From Singulisphaera sp. GP187 (GTDB taxonomy: Bacteria; Planctomycetota; UBA1135; UBA2386), in the NCBI GenBank assembly GCA_945871815.1, contig CAMBXM010000007.1, forward strand, positions 1 through 51,006: 51,006 nucleotides of DNA, read 5' to 3'. The notes beneath the pieces are model-generated. The model worked only from the letters and a program-made list of their open reading frames with translations, had not been told where the DNA came from and made no database searches. A program made the translations under genes and the position numbers. Positions 17,575 to 25,251 of the stretch are shown in pieces. Numbering within the stretch: position 1 is the stretch's first letter; each line of letters begins with the position of its first letter.

Positions 17575-18513
17575 TTGAGTACTCGGGTTCTCGTCACCGG
17601 CGGTGCCGGCTTCATCGGTTCGCACCTTGTGCGGCGCCTCCTGGCTGCGGGACGCAGCGTCACAGTGATCGACGACTTCTCGACGGGTCGGCGCACGAAT
17701 CTCGACGGGGTCGAGGGCGATCTGGAGATCGTCGAGGGTTCCGTTACCGATGCTGTTGCAGTGCAGCGCGCGTTTGCCAACAGCAAGCACGTCGTACACC
17801 TGGCGGCGTTGCCGTCGGTTGCACGCAGCCTCGAAACGCCGCTCGATACGCACCACGCCTGCGCTACCGGCACGGCTCAGGTGCTGTTCGCCGCCAAGCA
17901 GCATGGCGCGCGCGTCGTCTACGCCGGCAGTTCGTCGGCCTATGGCAACCAGCAGGAGCAGTGGAAGCATGAGAGCATGCGTGAGGACCCGCTGTCTCCC
18001 TACGCGGCGGCCAAACTAGCGGGCGAGCTCTACTGCAGAAGCTACGCCCGCGTGTACGGCCTGCCCGTCGTCATCACTAGGTTCTTCAACGTCTTCGGCC
18101 CACGCCAGGTACCGGACAGCCAGTACTCGGGGGTCGTGGCTGCGTTCTGCTTCTCGTTGCTGCGCGGCCAGCAACCGCGCATCGATGGCGATGGCACGCA
18201 GTCGCGCGACTTCACCTACGTCGAGGACGTGGTGGAGGGCGTTGAGAAGGCGCTGTTTGCGACTACGACCGGCTGCGAGATCGTGAACTTGGCCTACGGC
18301 CAGTCGATCACCGTGCGCGACCTGCTCGCCGAACTCAGTCGAGTCGCCGGCAAGAGTGTCCAACCTCTGTACGCCGCGGCTCGCAAAGGCGATGTCCGGC
18401 ACTCGCTGGCGGATGTCGGTCGCGCGAAATCCATAATCGGCTTCTGCCCGAGCGTTGGCTTCGCCGAAGGAATCCAACGAACCTACGACTGGTACCGGAG
18501 TCAGTACTCATGA
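17575..18513 (+). CDS. NAD-dependent sugar epimerase (extended SDR, GalE/WbpP-like)
   Basis: An extended short-chain dehydrogenase of 312 residues that probably epimerises a UDP-sugar for exopolysaccharide synthesis. The N-terminal NAD motif is TGGAGFIG, followed by DDFSTGRRTN, then the catalytic Ser segment AGSSSAYG and YAAAK with the catalytic Tyr and Lys. RFFNVFGPRQ and SRDFTYVEDVV are typical of UDP-glucose/UDP-GlcNAc 4-epimerases. The TTG start at 17575 is supported by AGGAG seven bases upstream and by the Rossmann motif beginning at once. It overlaps the next gene by four bases (ATGA), opening the precursor part of the locus. Confidence 0.9.
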   Translation: MSTRVLVTGGAGFIGSHLVRRLLAAGRSVTVIDDFSTGRRTNLDGVEGDLEIVEGSVTDAVAVQRAFANSKHVVHLAALPSVARSLETPLDTHHACATGTAQVLFAAKQHGARVVYAGSSSAYGNQQEQWKHESMREDPLSPYAAAKLAGELYCRSYARVYGLPVVITRFFNVFGPRQVPDSQYSGVVAAFCFSLLRGQQPRIDGDGTQSRDFTYVEDVVEGVEKALFATTTGCEIVNLAYGQSITVRDLLAELSRVAGKSVQPLYAAARKGDVRHSLADVGRAKSIIGFCPSVGFAEGIQRTYDWYRSQYS

Positions 18514-19244
18514 AGGGCGTTGTTCTCGCAGGTGGTCTCGGCACGCGGCTCTACCCGCTCACGAAGATCACCAATAAGCATCTGCTGCCGGTCTTCGACA
18601 AGCCGATGATCTATTACCCGATCCAGTGTTTGGTGAACGCTGGTATCAGGGACATCCTGATCGTCACGGGCGGAAACTCCGCCGGTGACTTCCTGCAGCT
18701 GCTCGGCAATGGCGCCGACTTCGGTCTGCAGCGTCTCAACTACGCCTACCAGCAGGGCGAGGGTGGCATTGCCGACGCGCTGAAACTGGCGGAGCACTTC
18801 GCCGACGGTGAAGCCATCTGCGTGGTGTTGGGCGACAACATCATCGAGAGCAACATCAAGAAGGCCGTCGATGACTTCAAGGCGCAGGGAACGGGTGCCA
18901 AGATCCTGCTGAAGGAAGTGCACGACCCCGAGCGCTTTGGCGTTGCCACGGTCAAGAACGGCAAGGTCGAGAAGATCGTCGAGAAGCCAAAGCAACCGGA
19001 GACCAACCAAGCGGTCATCGGCATCTACCTCTACGACAAGCACGTGTTCGAGATCTGCCGCACGCTGAAGCCGTCAGCCCGCGGCGAGCTCGAGATCACC
19101 GACGTCAACAACGAGTACATCCGCCGTGGCTCGATGACGGCCGAAGTGTTGAAGGGTTGGTGGACCGATGCTGGCACGTTCGAATCGCTGTATCGCGCCG
19201 CAACGCTGATTCGCGACAACGGCTGCAACCGGATGGACATCTGA
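18510..19244 (+). CDS. rfbA: Glucose-1-phosphate thymidylyltransferase (short form)
   Basis: RmlA-type nucleotidyltransferase that makes dTDP-glucose (or UDP-glucose) from glucose 1-phosphate. The signature GGLGTRLYPLT, KPMIYYPI, GDNIIE, and EKPKQPETNQAVIGIYLYD are all present. At 244 residues it lacks the C-terminal region of the usual 290-residue enzyme, matching the short RmlA-like group; those lacking that part may be regulated differently by dTDP-rhamnose. It sits between the epimerase (four-base overlap) and rmlD. Confidence 0.9.
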   Translation: MKGVVLAGGLGTRLYPLTKITNKHLLPVFDKPMIYYPIQCLVNAGIRDILIVTGGNSAGDFLQLLGNGADFGLQRLNYAYQQGEGGIADALKLAEHFADGEAICVVLGDNIIESNIKKAVDDFKAQGTGAKILLKEVHDPERFGVATVKNGKVEKIVEKPKQPETNQAVIGIYLYDKHVFEICRTLKPSARGELEITDVNNEYIRRGSMTAEVLKGWWTDAGTFESLYRAATLIRDNGCNRMDI

Positions 19245-19278
19245 GGCCCGCACTGCGGGTCACAGCAGGGAATGCAGC

Positions 19279-20139
19279 ATGAGCGTCGACTACCTTGTCA
19301 CAGGTGGGAGAGGACAACTCGGCCGCGCTGTAGCCCGCGAGGCCGGGCGACGCGGGCGCAGCGTCTGCATGACCGACACGACGAATCTGCGCGTCGAAGA
19401 CCAAGGTGCCGTGCGCCGTTGGCTCGTCGAGCAGAAGCCTCGTTTCGTCCTGCATGGCGGCGCGTGGACCGACGTCGATGGCTGTGAAAAGGAGCCGCAG
19501 AAGGCTGTGGCGCAGAACGGCACTGGCACCGCGCACGTTGCCGATGTCTGCGCCGAACTCGGCATCGGCCTCGTTTACGTCAGTACGGACTTTGTGTTCG
19601 ACGGTCGCGCGACGACTCCCTATCGCGAGGACGCGACCACCGCCCCGCTGTCCGCCTACGGCCGCAGCAAGCTGCTGGGCGAACAGGCGCTCGCGGCGCA
19701 TCAGCGCCAAGACTTCTACGTTCTGCGAACCAGCTGGGTGTTCGGTCCGAAGGGCAAGAACTTCCCCGCCGCCATGTTGGCGCGTGCCCGTTCTGGTCAG
19801 CCGTTGAAGGTGGTCACGGACCAGATTGGCCGTCCTACCTACACGGACGACCTCGCGGCTGCGATGTTCGACCTGTGTGAGTTGAAGGCTCCTGGCGGCA
19901 TCTACCATGCGAGCAATGAAGGCCAATGCAGTTGGCACCGCTTCGCGACCGATATCCTGGCTGCAGCCGGGTTCGGGGCGGTCACGGTAGGCACCATGAC
20001 CAGCCAAGAACTCGGCCGCCCCGCGGCTCGCCCAGCCTGGTCCGTGCTCGACACGGACAAGCTCGCGGCGGTTCGCGGGAAGCGGCTGCCCGATTACCAC
20101 GACGCCCTGCGTCGCTATCTGAAGGAAGAGTCCCAGTGA
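19279..20139 (+). CDS. rfbD: dTDP-4-dehydrorhamnose reductase
   Basis: RmlD reduces dTDP-4-dehydrorhamnose to dTDP-L-rhamnose with NAD(P)H. The 286-residue product has the cofactor motif GGRGQLGRAV, the conserved GGAWTDVDGCE block, YVSTDFVFDG, and the catalytic YGRSK. RTSWVFGP and QIGRPTYTDDLA are further family blocks. It follows rfbA by 34 bases and overlaps rfbB by four (GTGA). The pathway's 3,5-epimerase gene (rmlC) is not in the window. Confidence 0.93.
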   Translation: MSVDYLVTGGRGQLGRAVAREAGRRGRSVCMTDTTNLRVEDQGAVRRWLVEQKPRFVLHGGAWTDVDGCEKEPQKAVAQNGTGTAHVADVCAELGIGLVYVSTDFVFDGRATTPYREDATTAPLSAYGRSKLLGEQALAAHQRQDFYVLRTSWVFGPKGKNFPAAMLARARSGQPLKVVTDQIGRPTYTDDLAAAMFDLCELKAPGGIYHASNEGQCSWHRFATDILAAAGFGAVTVGTMTSQELGRPAARPAWSVLDTDKLAAVRGKRLPDYHDALRRYLKEESQ

Positions 20140-21146
20140 GCAAGATCCTCGTCACCGGTGGTGCTGGTTTCATCGGTTCGAACTTCGTGCGCATGCTGCT
20201 GAACGGCAGCGACCACGAGGTCGTGAACCTCGATGCCCTGACCTACGCTGGCAACCTCGAGAACCTGACCGACGTGGCGAGCAACCCGCGCTACACGTTC
20301 GTGAAGGGCGATATCGCCGACAGCGCGCAGATGGACGAGGCCTTCGCTGCGCATCGACCGGACCTCGTCGTGCACTTCGCCGCCGAGAGCCACGTCGACC
20401 GTTCGGTGCTCGACGCGACGGCCTTTGTCCGAACCAACGTGCAGGGCACGCAGGTGTTGCTCGACAAGAGCCGCATCTACAAGACCAAGCGCTTCGTGCA
20501 CGTCAGCACCGACGAGGTTTACGGCAGCCTGGGCCCGTGGGGCTTCTTCACCGAGGACACACCGATGCAGGCCAACTCGCCCTACTCGGCGAGCAAGGCA
20601 GCGAGTGACCTTCTCGTGCGCGCCGCGGTGCATACGCACGGCATGGACTGCGTCATCACCCGCTGCTCGAACAACTATGGGCCGTACCAATTCCCGGAGA
20701 AGCTGATCCCGCTGATGATCGCAAACGCCCTCGAGGGCAAGCATCTGCCAGTCTATGGCGATGGCAAGAACGTCCGCGACTGGATCTACGTGACGGATCA
20801 CTGCGAGGGAATCCGCGCCGCGATGGAACGGGGACAGGCCGGCGAGGTCTACAACTTCGGTGGCAACGCGGAGCGCGAGAACATCTACGTGATCAAGGAG
20901 ATCCTCCGCCTGCTGGGCAAGGGGGACAACCTGATCCACTACGTGAAAGACCGCCCGGGCCACGACCGTCGCTACGCGATGGACTCGAGCAAGGCACGCG
21001 CAACACTTGGCTGGGAGCCGCGGCACACGTTCGAGCAGGGCCTCCGGCAGACGCTCGACTGGTACGTGCAGAATCGGTCGTGGTGGGAGCGAGTCCGCAG
21101 CGGCGCCTACCAGGACTACTACAAGCAGCAGTACGCGAGCCGCTGA
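20136..21146 (+). CDS. rfbB: dTDP-glucose 4,6-dehydratase
   Basis: RmlB converts dTDP-glucose to dTDP-4-dehydro-6-deoxyglucose. The 336-residue length fits. Motifs are TGGAGFIGSNF at the N-terminus, DALTYAGNLENL, the HFAAESHVDRS block, the active-site STDEVYGSLG, and YSASK with the catalytic Tyr and Lys. NNYGPYQFPEKLIP and PGHDRRYAMD are typical. The GTG at 20136 is chosen because it overlaps the rfbD stop (GTGA) and begins SKILVTGG; the longer open frame upstream only shadows rfbD. A 210-base space follows before the export genes. Confidence 0.95.
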   Translation: MSKILVTGGAGFIGSNFVRMLLNGSDHEVVNLDALTYAGNLENLTDVASNPRYTFVKGDIADSAQMDEAFAAHRPDLVVHFAAESHVDRSVLDATAFVRTNVQGTQVLLDKSRIYKTKRFVHVSTDEVYGSLGPWGFFTEDTPMQANSPYSASKAASDLLVRAAVHTHGMDCVITRCSNNYGPYQFPEKLIPLMIANALEGKHLPVYGDGKNVRDWIYVTDHCEGIRAAMERGQAGEVYNFGGNAERENIYVIKEILRLLGKGDNLIHYVKDRPGHDRRYAMDSSKARATLGWEPRHTFEQGLRQTLDWYVQNRSWWERVRSGAYQDYYKQQYASR

Positions 21147-21356
21147 GCCGCGTGCCCTCGCCTGCGGCCGCTGCTTGCCGTCGCCGCACACGCGGGCGGG
21201 CGGCACCGAGTGGTCCAACTCGCGGGCTCAGGTCGCAGGCTGCGATCGTCCGATACTAGGGGAGCTTCCGTGCAATCGCGGAGATTGCGCTGCACAGTCA
21301 GCCTCCTACCATGAGCCCGCCGCACGACCGGTGCGGCAACCCTCGAAGAGACGCGC

Positions 21357-22169
21357 GTGACTCCGAACCGCACTGCCCTGTCGTTCTTGCTGCTGGCCAT
21401 CCTTGGCTGCTTGTTGACCTCGTGCAGCAACTACGAGGAAAAGCGGTTGCGCGAGCTGTTTCACGAAAAGGGGTTTGGCTCGCGCGCCGAAGGCGACGCC
21501 GTAGTCGAGAACTACGTCGCGGGCGGTGACTCGATCGTCTTCCTGATTCCGGCCTCGACGTTTCTCGATCCCTCCGCCGCGGAACTCGCCCGACTCACGG
21601 CGCCGCAGAGCATCGCGATCGACGGGAAGATCCTGATCCCCTACGTCGGGCCGGTGCAGGTGCTCGGTCTCACCGAGGCACAGCTTGCGACTCTGGTAAA
21701 GGGGCTCCTCCAGGGCGTGTTCCAGTTCGAGGTCGATGTCCAGGCCCGCATCGTTGGCGAGAGCAAGAACATCTATGCCTTTGGCGAGGTGGGCGCGAAG
21801 GGCATCGTGCCCATGGCCTTGTTGGGAGCAGACTGCACGATCCTCAAAGCGGTCGCGAGAATCCGGTGGACGCCATTGGCAAACTTGAGCCGGGTGCAGT
21901 TGATCCGCCCGGACGCCGAGCACCCATTGCATGTGGAGGTTGACGTCTACCACATGATCATGTCTGGCAACACGCAGCGTAACATCCGCATCCGCGAGAA
22001 CGACATCATCTACATCCCGCCGACCTTCCTCGGCATGGTGTCGCGGTTGCTCGAGCGCATCCTGACGCCGGTGAGCGTCGCGGTGCAGACGATTCTCGGC
22101 TTCGCCCAGATTCGCTTCGGCTGGGACGTCGCCAGCGGGCAAACGAACTCGTCTTTTTTCCGGTTCTGA
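21357..22169 (+). CDS. Polysaccharide export lipoprotein (Wza/Poly_export family)
   Basis: An outer-membrane-type polysaccharide export protein. The N-terminus is a lipoprotein signal with lipobox LTSC (Cys23). The Poly_export part reads VAGGDSIVFLI..., SIAIDGKILIPYVGPVQVLGLTEAQL, and an SLBB-like part follows with VGESKNIYAFGEVGAKGIVPM. IRENDIIYIPPTFLG is the usual end of the second repeat. A C-terminal amphipathic segment (MVSRLLERILTPVSVAVQTILGF) could reach the outer membrane. It is 270 residues, shorter than E. coli Wza. The start is GTG at 21357. The Wzz-like gene follows, so the pair should form the trans-envelope export route. Confidence 0.9.
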   Translation: MTPNRTALSFLLLAILGCLLTSCSNYEEKRLRELFHEKGFGSRAEGDAVVENYVAGGDSIVFLIPASTFLDPSAAELARLTAPQSIAIDGKILIPYVGPVQVLGLTEAQLATLVKGLLQGVFQFEVDVQARIVGESKNIYAFGEVGAKGIVPMALLGADCTILKAVARIRWTPLANLSRVQLIRPDAEHPLHVEVDVYHMIMSGNTQRNIRIRENDIIYIPPTFLGMVSRLLERILTPVSVAVQTILGFAQIRFGWDVASGQTNSSFFRF

Positions 22170-22173
22170 CGCA

Positions 22174-22227
22174 ATGAGCGCCAAGGTACTGGTGCGCAAG
22201 AATGGCAGTCGGGAGCAGGTTCTGTGA
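22174..22227 (+). other. Possible 17-codon leader ORF before the Wzz-like gene
   Basis: An ATG at 22174, five bases after the export-gene stop, opens a 17-residue frame (MSAKVLVRKNGSREQVL) whose TGA overlaps the GTG start at 22224 as GTGA. Such a layout could couple translation of the next gene. No Shine-Dalgarno precedes the ATG, and so short a frame may be chance. Confidence 0.3.
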
Positions 22228-23867
22228 GGCATCCTGCCGATATCCGGCGAGTGGAACAGGGCATGAGCGAGCCAACGGTTGAACTGCCGCAGCTGTCGCT
22301 AGCGCGCTACTTCGATCTGCTGAAGCGGCGTCGCTGGCAGGTCATTCCTGTCTCACTACTCGGTCTGCTGATCGGCGGCATCGTTGCCTTCTTCGTGCCG
22401 CGCTACTACGTGGCCGAGGTCTACGTCGACTACTACCGGTTGCCGGCCGAAGTTCAGACTCGACCAACGGAGGACCCGTTCAAGTTCGTCGTCGACAATG
22501 CGACGATCCTCATCCCGCAATCGGCCGGTCCAACGATCAAGAAGCTTGGTTGGCCCGAGAGCGCTGTCCCTGACGCCTTCGAGCGGCGCCAGGGTGAACG
22601 AGAGATCGAGGAGCGCATCAGGGTCGTCGACATCAACCCAGGTCAGGGTCGCGGCTATGCACGACTCGTAGTGACCTATCGCGATCGCGATGGTGTGCGC
22701 GCAGCGGCCTTCTTGAACACCCTGGTCGCTACCTGGATGGCGCAGCAAGTCGCAGACATGCGCCGCGGCACGGAGCTGCAGTCCGAACAGGCAAACCAGC
22801 GCGCCAGAGCGGCGCTCGGGGAGTACACCAGCATCAACCGCGAACTGACGCACCTCAGTGCGCAGTACGGGTTCGAGCGGATGTGGGATGAAGCGCTGCA
22901 GCGCGAGGACATGCGGATCCGTGAAGCGTCGATGAAGCGGCAGGAGGAGCGACTCGACGCCGCGCATCGCGAGGTCGCAGTTCTCGAACAGCAGATCGCG
23001 AACACGCAGCGCAAGATCGATCGTACGCCCCGCGACTTCGACTCGTCAGCGATGGCGATCGAGACGCGCTTCCCAGCCGGCTCTCAAGAGGCTCAGTGGT
23101 TCCTGGAGCTGAAGGCGCGCAAGCGAAGTCTCGAGAACTCGATGGGGCCTGCGCACCCTGACCTCAGGACGTTTCGCACCCGTGTGGCTTGGCTCGAGAA
23201 GGAGTTGAGTGCGGCATTCTCCAGCGAAGAGTTGACCGAGAACCCGAAGCTCAAGGAGGCGCGTACCGAACTCGAGGGGATGCAAGTCGCCTTGGCGGCC
23301 GCGGTCGCTTCTCGCGATCGACTGCTCGACGAAGTAGCGGCCGCGCGCGAAGAACAGAAGCGGCGGGCCGACGCAGCCGAAATCTACTTTGCCAAGCAGC
23401 GCGGCCTTCAAGAGGCTCAAGACAAGCGCGACGACGCCCGCAAGCAACTCGAGGCTGCGCTCGATCTACAGCAGCAGCTCGACTCCAAGGCCCCGGTCAA
23501 GCAGGTCGCAGAGGCCTTTGTTCCGAAAAAGCCGACGGAACCGAACATCGCTCTGGTTGCAGGGCTTGGTTGCCTGCTCGGACTCGGCGCTGCCATTGTG
23601 TTGATCCTGCTGCTCGATGTGCTCCGCGGAACACTGAAGACCGTCGATGACGTCGAGCGCGCCCTGTCCGTGCCGATGCTTGGAGCTGTCAGCCACCTCG
23701 AGACCCTAGAGGAGCGAGCCAAGACCGTGAGCCGCCGTCGCCGCAGCTCGCTGGTGGCTGGCGCCATCCTGATGAGCGCTGTTGTGCTGGTGACCACCTA
23801 CTACGTGGCGCCGCACCGCCTGCCGCCGTTCGCCCTCAACCTGCTCTCGATCGTACTCGGCGGCTGA
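22224..23867 (+). CDS. Wzz-like chain-length determinant protein (GNVR type)
   Basis: A 547-residue polysaccharide co-polymerase. A first membrane helix near residues 40-60 (VIPVSLLGLLIGGIVAFFV) is followed by a long, largely coiled-coil periplasmic region (about 150-430), then a second helix (VAGLGCLLGLGAAIVLILLL, near 455). Two further hydrophobic segments end the protein, with no tyrosine-kinase domain. It would set chain length and link polymerase to the export protein. The GTG at 22224 is preceded by GGGAG eight bases upstream and begins at the stop of a 17-codon frame; an ATG at 22263 is an alternative. Confidence 0.87.
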   Translation: MRHPADIRRVEQGMSEPTVELPQLSLARYFDLLKRRRWQVIPVSLLGLLIGGIVAFFVPRYYVAEVYVDYYRLPAEVQTRPTEDPFKFVVDNATILIPQSAGPTIKKLGWPESAVPDAFERRQGEREIEERIRVVDINPGQGRGYARLVVTYRDRDGVRAAAFLNTLVATWMAQQVADMRRGTELQSEQANQRARAALGEYTSINRELTHLSAQYGFERMWDEALQREDMRIREASMKRQEERLDAAHREVAVLEQQIANTQRKIDRTPRDFDSSAMAIETRFPAGSQEAQWFLELKARKRSLENSMGPAHPDLRTFRTRVAWLEKELSAAFSSEELTENPKLKEARTELEGMQVALAAAVASRDRLLDEVAAAREEQKRRADAAEIYFAKQRGLQEAQDKRDDARKQLEAALDLQQQLDSKAPVKQVAEAFVPKKPTEPNIALVAGLGCLLGLGAAIVLILLLDVLRGTLKTVDDVERALSVPMLGAVSHLETLEERAKTVSRRRRSSLVAGAILMSAVVLVTTYYVAPHRLPPFALNLLSIVLGG

Positions 23868-23868
23868 A

Positions 23869-25248
23869 GTGGGCGCGTTTCGCGACCTGATGGTCTTCGG
23901 GATCGTGATGCTGGCGTTGCCGCTCAGCTTCCGCAGGCCATTCCTCGGGCTCCTGGTCTTCAGTTGGCTCGCCTACATGCGTCCGCAAGACCTCTGCTGG
24001 GGCTTTGCGCGCGACATGCGCCTGTCGTTCTACGTCGGCATGGCAATGATCGCCGGCTGGTGGGCAAACGAGCGCGGGCGGCGTCCGTTTGCCAAGTGGG
24101 ACCTGCGCTCGTGGCTGATGCTGGTTCTCGGCACCCTCGTCATCCTCAGTTATGTCCAAGCACGGACTCAGGATGATTACGTCACCCGCTACCTGTTCGA
24201 GTTCCTCAAGATCATCGTCATCGCGTTGTTCACCAGCGGTCAGGTGAACACGAAGGAGCGCCTGCGAGTGATGATGCTGACGATCGCCGTGTGCTTGGCC
24301 TTCTACGGCGTCAAGGGCGGCGTGTTCGGCATCCTCACCGGCGGCGCCACCATCCTTCGCGGTCCGGGTGGGATGCTCGAAGACAACAACGACTTCGCGC
24401 TCGCCATGGTCATGAACGTACCACTGCTGTGGTACCTGGGTTCGAGCGAGGGTCACCGCAGGTGGCTGCGACGGGCGAGCCGCATCGCCATCATCCTGAC
24501 GACGATGACGGTGCTGTTGACGCAGAGTCGCGGCGCCTTTCTCGCGTTGGTTGCGGTTGCCGTGTGGATCGCATGGCGTTCGGGCCATCTCGTGCGCGCC
24601 AGCATGGGCTTGTTGGTGTGTGTGATGGCGTTCTTCGTCTTCGCACCGCGCTCAGTCATCGAACGCATGTCGACGATCGGCGACACCTCCGAGTCGTCCG
24701 CGAGCGCACGACTGACCTCGTGGAAGGTCGCGTTTCGGATGATCGAAGGCAATCCTGTCTTCGGCGTCGGGGTGCGCAACTTCCAGTCCCGTTATCGAGA
24801 CTATGCCCAGGTCGCGAAGGTCGACTCGAGCACGACCTATGTTGCACACAACTCGTACCTGCAGATCTGGGCCGAGAGCGGAACGATTGCTTTCGCCATC
24901 TACTTGGTGCTGTTGTTCTCCGTCTTCTTCTCGTGCAGCCGGATCTTCCGCATGGGCAAGGCCCGAGCCGACATGCGGTGGGCCATGGACTATGCCCGCA
25001 TGATGGAGGCAACCACAGTGGGCTTCATGGTCGGGGCCGTGTTCTTGAACCGCGGCCACTTTGACTTGCTCTATCACTGGCTGGCGTTGGTGACGAGCTT
25101 CAGCGCGATCGGCCTTGCTCTCTGGCTGAAGCCGCCGGTCGCCGAAGCGAGCGGTCGGGGCAACAATGTCGTGACCGTGCGCCATCGTGCGCCGTTCGGT
25201 GCCGTTCCGGTCATGGTCGGACGAACGCAGCCCAAGTGGGGACGCTGA
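23869..25248 (+). CDS. O-glycosylation ligase / Wzy-like polymerase, exosortase A-associated type
   Basis: A 459-residue multi-pass membrane protein of the O-antigen ligase/polymerase superfamily. The opening reads ALPLSFRRPFLGLLVFSW then YMRPQDLCWGFA, which is characteristic of the N-terminal DUF5935 region of putative O-glycosylation ligases of exosortase A loci. The Wzy_C part shows TQSRGAFLALVAVAV, GVGVRNFQSRY, and AHNSYLQIWAESG, with the His expected in the periplasmic loop. It would polymerise repeat units or transfer glycan to protein. The start is GTG at 23869, just after the Wzz-like stop, and asnB-like follows by three bases. Confidence 0.88.
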   Translation: MGAFRDLMVFGIVMLALPLSFRRPFLGLLVFSWLAYMRPQDLCWGFARDMRLSFYVGMAMIAGWWANERGRRPFAKWDLRSWLMLVLGTLVILSYVQARTQDDYVTRYLFEFLKIIVIALFTSGQVNTKERLRVMMLTIAVCLAFYGVKGGVFGILTGGATILRGPGGMLEDNNDFALAMVMNVPLLWYLGSSEGHRRWLRRASRIAIILTTMTVLLTQSRGAFLALVAVAVWIAWRSGHLVRASMGLLVCVMAFFVFAPRSVIERMSTIGDTSESSASARLTSWKVAFRMIEGNPVFGVGVRNFQSRYRDYAQVAKVDSSTTYVAHNSYLQIWAESGTIAFAIYLVLLFSVFFSCSRIFRMGKARADMRWAMDYARMMEATTVGFMVGAVFLNRGHFDLLYHWLALVTSFSAIGLALWLKPPVAEASGRGNNVVTVRHRAPFGAVPVMVGRTQPKWGR

Positions 25249-25251
25249 GCC

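Noticed and set aside
17051-17578. 175-codon plus-strand open frame in the long gap
   Set aside because: The translation is Arg/Gly/Pro-rich without secondary-structure pattern or family likeness; kept only as a remark on the gap.
20115-21218. 367-codon minus-strand open frame
   Set aside because: It is antisense to rfbB and has shadow composition; rfbB on the plus strand has all its motifs.
21147-21356. Sigma-54 site before the export lipoprotein gene
   Set aside because: Several GG-rich spots were checked, but none has GC ten bases after GG with a TGGCAC-like box.
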